In this document: positions 1 to 8,278 of the stretch, in pieces
How positions within the stretch are numbered: the first letter of the stretch is position 1
Layout of the letters: the number at the start of each line of letters is the position of its first letter
Assembly (NCBI RefSeq): GCF_014863605.1
Contig: NZ_CP062252.1
Location: forward strand, 1,187,001-1,251,000
DNA length: 64,000 nt
Source: Pseudomonas allokribbensis
Lineage (GTDB): Bacteria > Pseudomonadota > Gammaproteobacteria > Pseudomonadales > Pseudomonadaceae
Direction of reading: 5' to 3'
Translations under genes and position numbers: made by a program
The notes under the pieces: model-generated
Told to the model about the DNA's origin: nothing
Seen by the model: only the letters and a program-made list of their open reading frames with translations
The model's database searches: none

Positions 1-1074
1 GACCATGACGGCGGTCAGTGTGAGTGAGCGATCCAGCCGCACGCAGTCGGCCCAGGCGCCCGGTTGCAGGCGCCCGCGTTCGGTGATGCCGAGGTAGTCG
101 GCGGGGAATTGCGAAAGACGTTGCGAGGCTTCGGCGATCGGCAGACCGATCTTCACCAGATTGCGCAAAGCCTGATCCATGGTCAGGGTGCTGCCGGCCA
201 GCGTGCCGTCCGGCAGGCGCACGCCGCCCAGGCATTTGGTGACGGTGTGGCTGCCGAGCTTGTACTCGCCGTCGGGCATGCCGGCGGCGGCGGTCGAATC
301 GGTGACGCAATACAGGCAAGGAATCGAGCGCAGGGCCACGCGGATCGCACCGGGGTGCACGTGCAGCAAGTCCGGGATCAACTCGGCGAATTTGGCGTGG
401 GCGAGGGCGGCGCCGACGATGCCCGGTTCGCGGTGATGCAGCGGGCTCATGGCGTTGTACAAGTGCGTGAAACTGGTGGCGCCGGCTTCGAGGGCGGCGA
501 CACCTTCCTCGTAACTGCCGAGGGTGTGGCCGATCTGCATGCGGATGCCACGGCGGCTCAGTTCACGAATCAAGCCGTCGTGGCCGGCGATTTCCGGGGC
601 GATGGTGATCACCCGGATCGGCGCGAGTGCCAGATACTCTTCGACTTCGGCCATCAGCGCGGTGTGGGCAAAGTTCGGTTGCGCGCCGAGTTTGCCGGGA
701 TTGATGTACGGACCTTCGAGGTGAACGCCGAGGACCCGGGCGGCGCCTTTCGGACGCTGCTCGCAGAATTCGCCGACATCCCTGAGCACGCTGGAGATCT
801 CGGCACTCGGCGCGGTCATCGTGGTGGCCAGCAGCGAGGTGGTGCCGAAACGCACGTGGGTCTTGGTGATGGTCTCGAAGGCGCTGGTGCCTTCCATGAT
901 GTCCTTGCCGCCACCGCCGTGGACGTGCAGATCGATGAAGCCCGGCAGCAGATAAGGCAGGTCGTTGTCCGCCGGATCGCAAGGCACGCCTTCGATGGAC
1001 ACGACTCTGCCGTGTTCGTGGATCAGCCGGCCGCGAATCCAGCCGTCAGCGGTAAGGATGTTGTCTTCGGACAT
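1..1074 (-). CDS. nagA: N-acetylglucosamine-6-phosphate deacetylase (C-terminal end cut by window)
   Basis: Cytosolic amidohydrolase that removes the acetyl group from GlcNAc-6-P, giving glucosamine-6-P and acetate. Reading leftwards from the ATG at 1074 (MSEDNILTADGW) gives about 358 residues without a stop. Visible motifs: metal-binding GFIDLHVHGGGG near residues 45-55, GVHLEGPY near 120, GHTLGS in the middle and TDSTAAAGMPDG near 275, all typical of NagA. The family is about 365-385 residues, so only a short C-terminal piece is missing. It lies 30 bp downstream of a GntR-type regulator on the same strand, so the two are probably cotranscribed. Confidence 0.93.
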   Translation of the reverse strand, partial: MSEDNILTADGWIRGRLIHEHGRVVSIEGVPCDPADNDLPYLLPGFIDLHVHGGGGKDIMEGTSAFETITKTHVRFGTTSLLATTMTAPSAEISSVLRDVGEFCEQRPKGAARVLGVHLEGPYINPGKLGAQPNFAHTALMAEVEEYLALAPIRVITIAPEIAGHDGLIRELSRRGIRMQIGHTLGSYEEGVAALEAGATSFTHLYNAMSPLHHREPGIVGAALAHAKFAELIPDLLHVHPGAIRVALRSIPCLYCVTDSTAAAGMPDGEYKLGSHTVTKCLGGVRLPDGTLAGSTLTMDQALRNLVKIGLPIAEASQRLSQFPADYLGITERGRLQPGAWADCVRLDRSLTLTAVMV

Positions 1075-1104
1075 TTCGCTTCTCTCGTTTGGCCTGGCTG
1101 CTGA

Positions 1105-1836
1105 TCAGCGGCGAAGCTCTGCAACAAAGTCGTAGTAGTCGTTGCGGCAATAGGTGTCGGTGACTTCGATCGGCGTGTTGTCTTCCAGGTAGCCGACCCG
1201 GGTCATCAGCAGCATCGCGGTGCCGGGGGCGATGCCGACCAGCGCGGCGAACTCGTCCGAGGCGTTGATCGCCTGGATGTGCTGCAAGGCGCGCACGATC
1301 GGTTTGCCGATGCTGTCGAGGTGTTCGTAGAGCGAATCGCCCACAACCTGCGGCCTGGGCATGATCGAGGCGGGCAGGGTGCTCATCTCGATGGCCATCA
1401 CCGTGTCGTCCGCTTTGCGCAGGCGTTTCATGCGCGCGACCTTGTCGTTCGGTGACAGGCCGAGGCGGATCAGTTCTTCGTGGGTCGGCAGGGTGATTTC
1501 CCGCTCCAGCCATTGCGAGCTGGGCACGAAACCCTTGAGACGGAGCATTTCGCTGAATCCCGACAGGCGCGACAGTGGTTGTTCAAGGCGTGGGGTGATG
1601 AAGGTGCCGGAACCTTGCAGGCGGCGGATCAATCCTTGATCGAGCAAGACTTCCAGCGCCTTGCGGGCGGTAACCCGAGAAATCCCCAGCATTTCGCTGA
1701 GATTGCGCTCCGACGGCATCGCCTGTTCGGCTTTCCACTGGCCGGCATGGATCGCTGCTTCCAGGTTGCGCGCCAGTTGCAGGTACAGCGGCGTCGGCTG
1801 GGAGTCGTCAGGGCGCAGGGCGTGTAGATCATTCAT
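1105..1836 (-). CDS. GntR/HutC-family transcriptional regulator, likely NagR-type
   Basis: DNA-binding repressor predicted to sense an amino-sugar phosphate. A 243-residue protein starts at ATG 1836 (MNDLHALRPDD); a longer reading to 1917 would run through the putative operator and is less likely. The N-terminal winged helix carries SERNLSEMLGISRVTARKAL, and the C-terminal UTRA domain ends in TDTYCRNDYYDFVAELRR, as in NagR/DasR/YvoA proteins. Its position directly upstream of nagA supports control of GlcNAc catabolism. The effector (GlcN-6-P or GlcNAc-6-P) is inferred from family members. Confidence 0.88.
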   Translation of the reverse strand: MNDLHALRPDDSQPTPLYLQLARNLEAAIHAGQWKAEQAMPSERNLSEMLGISRVTARKALEVLLDQGLIRRLQGSGTFITPRLEQPLSRLSGFSEMLRLKGFVPSSQWLEREITLPTHEELIRLGLSPNDKVARMKRLRKADDTVMAIEMSTLPASIMPRPQVVGDSLYEHLDSIGKPIVRALQHIQAINASDEFAALVGIAPGTAMLLMTRVGYLEDNTPIEVTDTYCRNDYYDFVAELRR

Positions 1837-1891
1837 GCAGGCATTTCCGGAGCTGATATTGGATTGTTGTCGCTCGCTGTTTCGGCGAAAA

Positions 1892-1904
1892 CTAATACCA
1901 CTTG
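1892..1904. promoter_or_regulatory. Candidate GntR operator, arm 1 of an inverted repeat
   Basis: CTAATACCACTTG here is the exact reverse complement of CAAGTGGTATTAG at 1973-1985. A second ATACCA follows at 1906-1911 (GCATACCATG), so two ATACCA half-sites sit about one helical turn apart, just upstream of the GntR gene. Autoregulation is inferred from position and symmetry. Confidence 0.5.
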
Positions 1905-1972
1905 CATACCATGTCAACGCGGCGGAAAGGCCTGTAGTCCTTTGGGCTCGGGTGTTTTAGGGTGGGTGGTTT

Positions 1973-1985
1973 CAAGTGGTATTAG
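1973..1985. promoter_or_regulatory. Candidate GntR operator, arm 2 of the inverted repeat
   Basis: CAAGTGGTATTAG is the perfect 13-bp inverted copy of 1892-1904, with 68 bp between the arms. A related GTGGTATCAC lies at 2041-2050. The spacing would allow looping between two bound dimers, or two divergent promoters; neither can be told apart from sequence. Confidence 0.45.
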
Positions 1986-2165
1986 AGGTGGGCTCTGGAA
2001 TGCAAAAGATCGCAGTCTGCGGCAGTTCTGGCGGGTGAAAGTGGTATCACCGTTCAGACGTTGCCGCAGGTTGCGATCTTTTGAATTTATTTTTTGCGGG
2101 CGACCAATGGTCAGAGGGAAGGGCCGCTTCGCGGCCCGGAGAGAGCAGGCGCCCTGGTGACAGAA

Positions 2166-2681
2166 TCAGGGGCGGATTTCGATCATCGTGCCGTCTGGCA
2201 CCAGGTTCCAGACTTCGCGCATGTCGACGTTGCGCATGGCGATGCAGCCGTCGGTCCAGTCCAGGGTGTGGAACAGGTTTTCCGGGTTGTCTTCGGAATC
2301 CGGCGTGCCGTGGATCATGATCATGCCGCCAGGCTCGACGCCTTCGCGCCGGGCGCGGGCGGAGTCGCTGATGTTCGGGTAGGAGATGTGCATCGACAGG
2401 TTGAATTTGTCGCTGGTCTTGCGCCAGTCGATCCAATAGAAACCTTCAGGTGTGCGTTTGTCGCCTTCAATCAGTTTCGGGCCTTTTTTCGCGCCCTTGC
2501 CCAGGGAAATGCGATAGCTCTTGAGCGGCTTGCCATCGGCGATCAACTGCAGTTGATGAGCCGACTTGAGCACCAGTATTTTTTCGATGAGCGGGGTGTT
2601 CGAAGGCGTCACGGTGGTCACGAACGACGCTTGGGAGACGGTGACGAACGACAGGCAAAACAGGGCAAGCAACCAGCGCAT
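2166..2681 (-). CDS. L,D-transpeptidase (YkuD domain), exported
   Basis: Periplasmic peptidoglycan-modifying enzyme that uses a catalytic Cys to form L,D cross-links or attach proteins. The 171-residue product starts with a signal peptide (MRWLLALFCLSFVTVSQAS). The YkuD signature is clear: H124 in MIMIHGTPD and C146 in DWTDGCIAMRN, with the family spacing. It has no LysM or other peptidoglycan-binding domain, so it is a minimal ErfK/YafK-type enzyme. It stands alone, facing away from the nag region. Which reaction it catalyses cannot be decided here. Confidence 0.9.
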   Translation of the reverse strand: MRWLLALFCLSFVTVSQASFVTTVTPSNTPLIEKILVLKSAHQLQLIADGKPLKSYRISLGKGAKKGPKLIEGDKRTPEGFYWIDWRKTSDKFNLSMHISYPNISDSARARREGVEPGGMIMIHGTPDSEDNPENLFHTLDWTDGCIAMRNVDMREVWNLVPDGTMIEIRP

Positions 2682-2784
2682 TGAAACGATTCCCCAGAAG
2701 GTGATGCAGATAATTTATTTATAGATCTTATGCAGGCGCTGTCGCGGGCTGCGCACGCGGGTTATCGGCCGGCTGGCGCTGAAA

Positions 2785-3336
2785 TCAAGTGATGGCCGGT
2801 TGAGCGAGCGGCGGGATCGATTCCGAGCGCACCGGGTAAGTCTCGGCGCGGCGGTCAGCGAAGAAGCATTCTAAGGTACGGCCCACTGTGCGGAAAGCCA
2901 GCTCGTCCCATGGAATCTGCGCTTCGTCGAACAATTGCACTTCGAGGCTCTCGGGGCCGGCGGAAAAGTCCAGGTCCGCCAGCTCTGCGCGAAAGAACAC
3001 GTGCACCTGACTGATATGCGGCACGTCGATCAGGGTGTAGATGCTCAGGTTACGCACCCGGGCGCAGGCTTCCTCGGCGGTTTCGCGGATGGCGGCCTGC
3101 TCGATGGTCTCGCCGTTCTCCATGAAACCGGCGGGCAGCGTCCAGTAACCGAGACGCGGCTCGATGGCACGGCGGCAGAGCAGGACTTTGCTGCCCCAGG
3201 TCGCCACGCATCCGGCCACGATATTGGGGTTCTGGTAGTGAATGGTCTGACAGCTGTCGCAGACAAATCGCAGCCGCGAGTCGCCTTCGGGAATGCGCTG
3301 GGTCACCGGGTTGCCGCACTGGCTGCAAAATTTCAT
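2785..3336 (-). CDS. Nudix hydrolase with N-terminal zinc ribbon
   Basis: Predicted nucleotide-diphosphate hydrolase. The chosen start is ATG 3336 (MKFCSQCGNPVTQR), where the conserved family N-terminus begins; longer readings add unconserved residues. Cys pairs C4/C7 and C26/C29 form the zinc ribbon of NudC-like Nudix proteins. The Nudix box follows from about residue 70 (GFMENGETIEQAAIRETAEE). Length is 183 residues, shorter than NudC (about 260), so this belongs to the compact zinc-ribbon Nudix group and its substrate is not known from sequence. It is divergent from the next gene. Confidence 0.88.
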   Translation of the reverse strand: MKFCSQCGNPVTQRIPEGDSRLRFVCDSCQTIHYQNPNIVAGCVATWGSKVLLCRRAIEPRLGYWTLPAGFMENGETIEQAAIRETAEEACARVRNLSIYTLIDVPHISQVHVFFRAELADLDFSAGPESLEVQLFDEAQIPWDELAFRTVGRTLECFFADRRAETYPVRSESIPPLAQPAIT

Positions 3337-3483
3337 GCTGGGGTTCCTGAATGCTGCGCCTATCTTGGCGTGCAGCGGTGTCAGTCGGCAAGTTGTCGTT
3401 TCGCGACATGACCCTTGTTCAGGGCTTGGGCGGTCGCATTGATTGGTGCATGATGCAGGGCAAGGCACAGATCGAGAACACTT

Positions 3484-4083
3484 ATGCTGGACGAGCTACT
3501 GCACCGGGTAAGCAATCACACGCCGCGCACGCTGGAGACCGACACGCGTTTCCCCGAGGCCGCCGTCCTGGTGCCGATTACTCGCAGTGACGAACCCGAG
3601 CTTGTCCTGACCTTGCGCGCCAGCGGGCTCTCGACCCACGGTGGCGAAGTCGCCTTTCCCGGCGGTCGACGGGATCCGGAGGATCCGGACCTGATCTTTA
3701 CCGCGCTGCGTGAAGCCGAAGAAGAAATCGGCCTGCCACCCGGCCTGGTCGAAGTGATCGGACCGCTCAGCCCGTTGATCTCCCTGCATGGCATCAAGGT
3801 CACACCGTATGTCGGGGTGATTCCCGATTTCGTCGAATACCAGGCCAATGATGCCGAGATCGCTGCGGTGTTCAGTGTGCCGCTGGAATTCTTCCGCAAG
3901 GACCCGCGCGAACACACCCACCGCATCGACTATCAGGGTCGCAGTTGGTACGTGCCGAGCTATCGTTATGGCGAATACAAGATCTGGGGGCTGACGGCGA
4001 TCATGATCGTCGAGTTGATCAACCTGCTCTATGACGCCAAAATCAGCCTGCATCGACCGCCTAAAAGCTTTATCAACACCTGA
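3484..4083 (+). CDS. CoA pyrophosphatase-type Nudix hydrolase (NudL-like)
   Basis: Likely hydrolyses CoA or related ADP-ribose-type pyrophosphates. The 199-residue protein begins [18 protein letters not shown]. The segment [20 protein letters not shown] followed by AEEEIGL is the NudL/CoAse form of the Nudix box, in which GGxxxxxD precedes REAxEEIG. It is followed closely by the hexapeptide protein gene on the same strand (47 bp gap), suggesting one transcript with the next two genes. Confidence 0.88.
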   Translation: MLDELLHRVSNHTPRTLETDTRFPEAAVLVPITRSDEPELVLTLRASGLSTHGGEVAFPGGRRDPEDPDLIFTALREAEEEIGLPPGLVEVIGPLSPLISLHGIKVTPYVGVIPDFVEYQANDAEIAAVFSVPLEFFRKDPREHTHRIDYQGRSWYVPSYRYGEYKIWGLTAIMIVELINLLYDAKISLHRPPKSFINT

Positions 4084-4130
4084 AGCCATCGTTCGAATGG
4101 CCAGCCAACGTGAGCCCTGAGGAAAACAAG

Positions 4131-4655
4131 ATGATATACCGCCTGGGCGACGCCCGTGTCGAGACCCATCCGCAGAGCTGGGTCGCCCCCAATGCCGTGC
4201 TGGTGGGCAAGGTCAGACTGGAAGAGGGCGCCAACGTCTGGTTCAACGCCGTGTTGCGTGGCGACAACGAACTGATCCTGATCGGCAAGAACAGCAACGT
4301 GCAGGACGGCACCGTGATGCACACCGATATGGGCTACCCGCTGACCATCGGCACCGGCGTGACCATCGGCCACAACGCCATGCTCCACGGCTGCACGGTC
4401 GGCGACTACAGCCTGATCGGCATCAACGCGGTCATCCTCAACGGCGCGAAGATCGGCAAGAACTGCATCATCGGCGCCAATTCGCTGATTGGCGAAGGCA
4501 AGGAAATTCCCGACGGTTCGCTGGTGATGGGCTCGCCGGGCAAAGTGGTGCGTGAGTTGACCGAACAACAGAAGAAGATGCTCGAAGCCAGCGCCGCCCA
4601 CTATGTACATAACTCGCAGCGCTATGCGCGCGATCTGGTCGAGCAGGAAGAATGA
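4131..4655 (+). CDS. Gamma-carbonic-anhydrase-like hexapeptide-repeat protein (PaaY/YrdA family)
   Basis: Left-handed beta-helix protein of the gamma carbonic anhydrase superfamily. The start is ATG 4131 ([17 protein letters not shown]), preceded by GAGGAAAAC; an upstream GTG at 4110 would place the ribosome site inside the gene. Its 174 residues show hexapeptide repeats ([37 protein letters not shown] runs). Candidate zinc histidines are in MHTDMGYP and [13 protein letters not shown]. Relatives are either carbonic anhydrases or thioesterase-linked PaaY; activity is not certain. The next gene overlaps by 4 bp. Confidence 0.9.
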   Translation: MIYRLGDARVETHPQSWVAPNAVLVGKVRLEEGANVWFNAVLRGDNELILIGKNSNVQDGTVMHTDMGYPLTIGTGVTIGHNAMLHGCTVGDYSLIGINAVILNGAKIGKNCIIGANSLIGEGKEIPDGSLVMGSPGKVVRELTEQQKKMLEASAAHYVHNSQRYARDLVEQEE

Positions 4656-4867
4656 ATACGGTTGAGCGGCCGGTGGCCTCGCCCTGCGTGAATATTTGCG
4701 CGTTGGATGGCGATGACATTTGCACCGGTTGCCAGCGCACGGTCGAGGAAATCACCCGCTGGAGCCGGATGACCAACGACGAGCGGCGGGCGGTGCTGGG
4801 GTTGTGTCATGAGCGGGCGAAGTCTAGTGGGCTGGTCTGGATGATCGGCAAAACGCCTGGGCAATAG
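4652..4867 (+). CDS. DUF1289 small Cys-rich protein
   Basis: A 71-residue protein whose ATG overlaps the TGA of the preceding gene (ATGA), so it is translationally coupled. The pattern [20 protein letters not shown] is the DUF1289 signature (four Cys), followed by [13 protein letters not shown]. These small proteins may bind a metal or Fe-S group, but no function is established. The strict coupling to the hexapeptide protein is a common pairing in proteobacteria. Confidence 0.88.
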   Translation: MNTVERPVASPCVNICALDGDDICTGCQRTVEEITRWSRMTNDERRAVLGLCHERAKSSGLVWMIGKTPGQ

Positions 4868-4931
4868 CCGATTTGATTGGCGTCATCGAAGGGCTGAAGT
4901 AACCTGTGCGCCAAATTGACAGGTCACGCCC

Positions 4932-5399
4932 ATGATTTTCCTCATCGCCTACATCAGCAGCGTCGTGCTGATCAACTTCGCCTTCTCCACCGCGCCGCAC
5001 CTGGACATCATCTGGTCAGCCTGGGGCGGGCTGGTGTTCGTGTTGCGCGACATGGTGCAGATCCGGTTCGGCCACGGTGCGATTGCGGCGATGCTGGCGG
5101 CGCTGGTGCTGTCCTATGTCACCTCCGATCCATCGATTGCGCTGGCCAGCGCCACGGCGTTCGCGGTGTCCGAGTGCATCGACTGGCTGGTGTTCACCGT
5201 CACCAAGCGGCCGTTGCGTGACCGCCTGTGGATCAGTTCGGCGCTGAGCATTCCCCTCGATACCTTTATCTTTTTCGGCATGATCGACCTGCTGACGCCA
5301 CCGGTGATCATCACTGCCCTGGCCTCGAAGTTCGCCGGTGTCACCGCCGTCTGGCTGATCATGGCCTGGCGCGAGCGTAAACAGGCTGTCGCCGGCTGA
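4932..5399 (+). CDS. VUT family membrane protein (YhhQ-like, short form)
   Basis: Integral inner-membrane protein of 155 residues with about five hydrophobic segments (MIFLIAYISSVVLINFAF, the AAMLAALVLSYV region, the ASATAFAVSECIDWLVF region, IPLDTFIFFGMIDLL, and the C-terminal FAGVTAVWLIMAW). Motifs ECIDWLVF and PLDTFIFF resemble the Vut_1/YhhQ family, whose E. coli member takes up queuosine precursors. It is much shorter than YhhQ (about 220 residues), so the substrate is uncertain. Start MIFLIAY at ATG 4932. Confidence 0.8.
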   Translation: MIFLIAYISSVVLINFAFSTAPHLDIIWSAWGGLVFVLRDMVQIRFGHGAIAAMLAALVLSYVTSDPSIALASATAFAVSECIDWLVFTVTKRPLRDRLWISSALSIPLDTFIFFGMIDLLTPPVIITALASKFAGVTAVWLIMAWRERKQAVAG

Positions 5400-5420
5400 A
5401 GCCAAACCCTCAGGTTCATG

Positions 5421-5454
5421 TAAAATGCCGCGCTTTCTCCCCATGGAAAGCGCG
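5421..5454 (+). promoter_or_regulatory. purT upstream region: -10-like TAAAAT and leader hairpin
   Basis: TAAAAT (5421-5426) lies 75 bp upstream of purT and is followed at once by a perfect 9-bp stem, CGCGCTTTC (5429-5437) with GAAAGCGCG (5446-5454) and an 8-nt loop. No T run follows, so it is not a plain terminator. It may be a transcript-5'-end hairpin or a protein site; function is unknown. Confidence 0.35.
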
Positions 5455-5499
5455 TCTGGCGTTGCTTTCCTCGATGATCCGCTTCTTTGAGGACCTGAG

Positions 5500-6681
5500 A
5501 TGACCCGTATCGGAACTCCATTGTCGCCGACCGCGACCCGCGTATTGCTGTGTGGCTGTGGTGAGTTGGGCAAGGAAGTGGTGATCGAGCTGCAACGCCT
5601 GGGCGTTGAAGTGATCGCCGTTGACCGTTACGCCAATGCGCCGGCCATGCAGGTTGCCCATCGCAGCCACGTGATCAACATGCTCGATGGCGCAGCACTG
5701 CGTGCGGTGATCGAAGCCGAGAAGCCGCACTTCATCGTGCCGGAAATCGAAGCCATCGCCACCGCCACTCTGGTAGAGCTGGAAGCCGAAGGCTTTACCG
5801 TGATCCCGACCGCTCGTGCCGCGCAACTGACCATGAACCGCGAAGGCATCCGTCGTCTGGCCGCCGAAGAGCTGGATCTGCCGACTTCGCCGTATCACTT
5901 CGCCGATACCTTCGAGGACTACAGCAAAGCCGTTGAGGACCTGGGTTTCCCGTGCGTCGTCAAACCGGTGATGAGTTCGTCGGGCAAGGGCCAGAGCCTG
6001 CTGCGCAGCGTCGATGACGTGCAGAAAGCCTGGGATTACGCGCAAGAGGGCGGTCGCGCTGGCAAAGGTCGGGTGATCATCGAAGGTTTCATCGATTTCG
6101 ACTACGAAATCACCCTGCTGACCGTTCGTCATATCGGTGGCACCACGTTCTGTGCGCCGGTCGGCCACCGTCAGGAGAAAGGCGACTACCAGGAATCCTG
6201 GCAGCCACAGGCCATGAGCCCGATTGCACTGGCTGAATCCGAGCGCGTTGCCAAAGCGGTAACTGAAGCCTTGGGTGGTCGTGGCCTGTTTGGCGTCGAA
6301 TTGTTCATCAAGGGCGATCAGGTGTGGTTCAGCGAAGTGTCGCCGCGCCCGCACGACACCGGTCTGGTGACCCTGATTTCCCAGGACCTGTCGCAGTTCG
6401 CCCTGCACGCCCGGGCGATTCTCGGCCTGCCGGTTCCGTTGATCCGTCAGTTCGGCCCATCGGCTTCGGCGGTGATTCTGGTGGAAGGTCAGTCGACCCA
6501 GACCGCATTCGCCAACCTCGGCGTTGCACTGAGCGAGCCAGATACCGCGCTGCGCCTGTTCGGCAAGCCTGAGGTCAATGGCCAGCGTCGCATGGGCGTG
6601 GCCCTGGCGCGTGACGAGTCGATTGAAGCGGCTCGTGCCAAGGCGACCCGTGCTTCTCAGGCAGTCGTTGTAGAGCTGTAA
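5500..6681 (+). CDS. purT: Formate-dependent phosphoribosylglycinamide formyltransferase
   Basis: Purine synthesis step 3 using formate and ATP: GAR + formate + ATP gives FGAR. The 393-residue protein has the PurT N-terminal preATP-grasp fold ([16 protein letters not shown], residues 15-30), ATP-grasp core ([15 protein letters not shown] near 155-170) and the conserved [14 protein letters not shown] near residue 280. Length equals E. coli PurT (392). It stands alone with a strong palindrome after it. Confidence 0.96.
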   Translation: MTRIGTPLSPTATRVLLCGCGELGKEVVIELQRLGVEVIAVDRYANAPAMQVAHRSHVINMLDGAALRAVIEAEKPHFIVPEIEAIATATLVELEAEGFTVIPTARAAQLTMNREGIRRLAAEELDLPTSPYHFADTFEDYSKAVEDLGFPCVVKPVMSSSGKGQSLLRSVDDVQKAWDYAQEGGRAGKGRVIIEGFIDFDYEITLLTVRHIGGTTFCAPVGHRQEKGDYQESWQPQAMSPIALAESERVAKAVTEALGGRGLFGVELFIKGDQVWFSEVSPRPHDTGLVTLISQDLSQFALHARAILGLPVPLIRQFGPSASAVILVEGQSTQTAFANLGVALSEPDTALRLFGKPEVNGQRRMGVALARDESIEAARAKATRASQAVVVEL

Positions 6682-6692
6682 TCTCGCTATCT

Positions 6693-6720
6693 GATCGCTC
6701 CCGCCTGTGCGGGAGCGATC
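6693..6720. terminator. Palindrome between purT and MFS gene, likely bidirectional terminator
   Basis: A perfect 12-bp stem, GATCGCTCCCGC (6693-6704) and GCGGGAGCGATC (6709-6720), with loop CTGT, lies between the convergent purT and MFS genes. There is no clear T run, so intrinsic termination is likely but not certain. Confidence 0.6.
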
Positions 6721-6727
6721 ATTGCGC

Positions 6728-8044
6728 TTACGACACCTGATTCAGGTCGTTATGGCGCGTCTCCTTCAGGCACAGCACAGCGATCAAGCTGAGCACCGCG
6801 GCCGCAGACACATACCCGCCGACATAACTCAAACCACCCATCGCCACCAGTTTCTGCGCGAAGAACGGTGCCGCCGAGGCCCCGACAATCCCGCCGAGGT
6901 TGTAGGCCGCCGATGCGCCGGTATAGCGGACGTGCGTCGGGAACAGTTCCGGCAGCAGGGCGCCCATCGGGGCAAATGTCACGCCCATCAGGAACAGCTC
7001 GATACACAGGAACAGTGCCACGCCCCAGGTCGAGCCCAGAGTCAGCAACGGCTCCATCAGAAATCCGGAAAGAATTGCCAGTACACCGCCGACGATCAGC
7101 ACCGGTTTACGCCCGTAACGATCACTGGCCCAGGCTGACAACGGTGTGGCGGCCGCCATGAACAGCACCGCGAAGCACAGCAGCCCGAGGAATGTCTCGC
7201 GGCTGTAGCCCAGTGTGGACACGCCGTAGCTCAGGGAAAACACCGTCGAGATGTAGAACAGCGCGTAGCACACCACCATGGCGGCGGCACCCAGCAACGT
7301 CGGCACCCAGTATTGGCTGAACAGTTCGACCAGTGGCACTTTCACCCGCTCCTGACGGGCGATGGCGTTGGCGAACACTGGCGTTTCGTGAAGTTTGAGG
7401 CGCACATACAGCCCGACCATCACCAGCACCGCGCTGAGCAGGAACGGAATCCGCCAGCCCCAGCTGCGGAACTGTTCGTCATTGAGCGTCATGGCCAAGG
7501 TCAGGAACAGGCCGTTGGCCGCCAGAAAACCGATCGAAGGGCCCAGCTGCGGGAACATGCCGAACCACGCGCGTTTGCCTTTCGGTGCGTTTTCGGTCGC
7601 CAGCAGCGCCGCCCCGCCCCATTCACCACCCAATCCCAGGCCCTGGCCGAAGCGCAGCACACACAACAGGATCGGCGCCCACGCCCCGATGCTGTCGTAA
7701 CCCGGCAGCACGCCGATCAGCGTGGTGCAGACACCCATCAGCAGCAGGGAAGCCACCAGTGTTGATTTGCGTCCGATACGGTCGCCGAAGTGACCAAACA
7801 ATGCCGAACCCAGCGGACGGGCGAGGAAAGCGATACCGAAAGTGAGGAATGCCGAGAGCATCTGCGCCGTGCCGGATGTCTGCGGAAAGAATACCGGCCC
7901 GATCACCAGTGCAGCAGCAGTGGCGTAGACGTAAAAATCGTAGAACTCGATGGCCGTGCCGATGAAACTTGCCGTGGCCACGCGGGTGGCGGAGTTGGTC
8001 GGTTGGGCAGGCGCGGTGTCGCTGTAAGCGGTACTGGTCGTCAT
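6728..8044 (-). CDS. MFS metabolite:H+ symporter
   Basis: Twelve-segment inner-membrane transporter of the metabolite:proton symporter subfamily (ProP/KgtP/ShiA type). Start chosen at ATG 8044 (MTTSTAYSDTAPAQP), giving 438 residues. Visible: GTAIEFYDFYVYATAAALV at the start of TM1, RPLGSALFGHFGDRIGRKS in loop 2-3 and ASDRYGRKPVLIVGG in loop 8-9, all diagnostic of the family. The substrate is probably a carboxylate or betaine-like compound but cannot be fixed. It is convergent with purT. Confidence 0.9.
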   Translation of the reverse strand: MTTSTAYSDTAPAQPTNSATRVATASFIGTAIEFYDFYVYATAAALVIGPVFFPQTSGTAQMLSAFLTFGIAFLARPLGSALFGHFGDRIGRKSTLVASLLLMGVCTTLIGVLPGYDSIGAWAPILLCVLRFGQGLGLGGEWGGAALLATENAPKGKRAWFGMFPQLGPSIGFLAANGLFLTLAMTLNDEQFRSWGWRIPFLLSAVLVMVGLYVRLKLHETPVFANAIARQERVKVPLVELFSQYWVPTLLGAAAMVVCYALFYISTVFSLSYGVSTLGYSRETFLGLLCFAVLFMAAATPLSAWASDRYGRKPVLIVGGVLAILSGFLMEPLLTLGSTWGVALFLCIELFLMGVTFAPMGALLPELFPTHVRYTGASAAYNLGGIVGASAAPFFAQKLVAMGGLSYVGGYVSAAAVLSLIAVLCLKETRHNDLNQVS

Positions 8045-8278
8045 GCGGTGATCCCTGACAGTCATGAGCTCCGTTGGAGCGAATTATTATGGTCGAACAC
8101 CCAGGGATGTGGGATGAGGCACGAGCGCTGTTTCGAGTAGGAACAGTCGTCGGTGTGATGCGGAAAGCGGCGATGAACCGGCCGGAACCAGTCGGGTGCG
8201 GATAAGCACGCGGTTCGGCGGGGCTTGGGTAAGCGCCCCGATTATAGGAAGGTGGCTAACGATTGAACAAGGGGCGAG

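Noticed and set aside
64..1104. Long plus-strand open frame opposite nagA
   Set aside because: It is the antisense of nagA, with the low-complexity Gly/Ala/Arg/Asp-rich composition of high-GC shadow frames; the minus-strand NagA motifs are real.
4868..4931. Possible preQ1 riboswitch before the VUT-family gene
   Set aside because: The 64-bp leader has only a short ACCTGT/ACAGGT stem and none of the preQ1-I loop or A-rich tail pattern.
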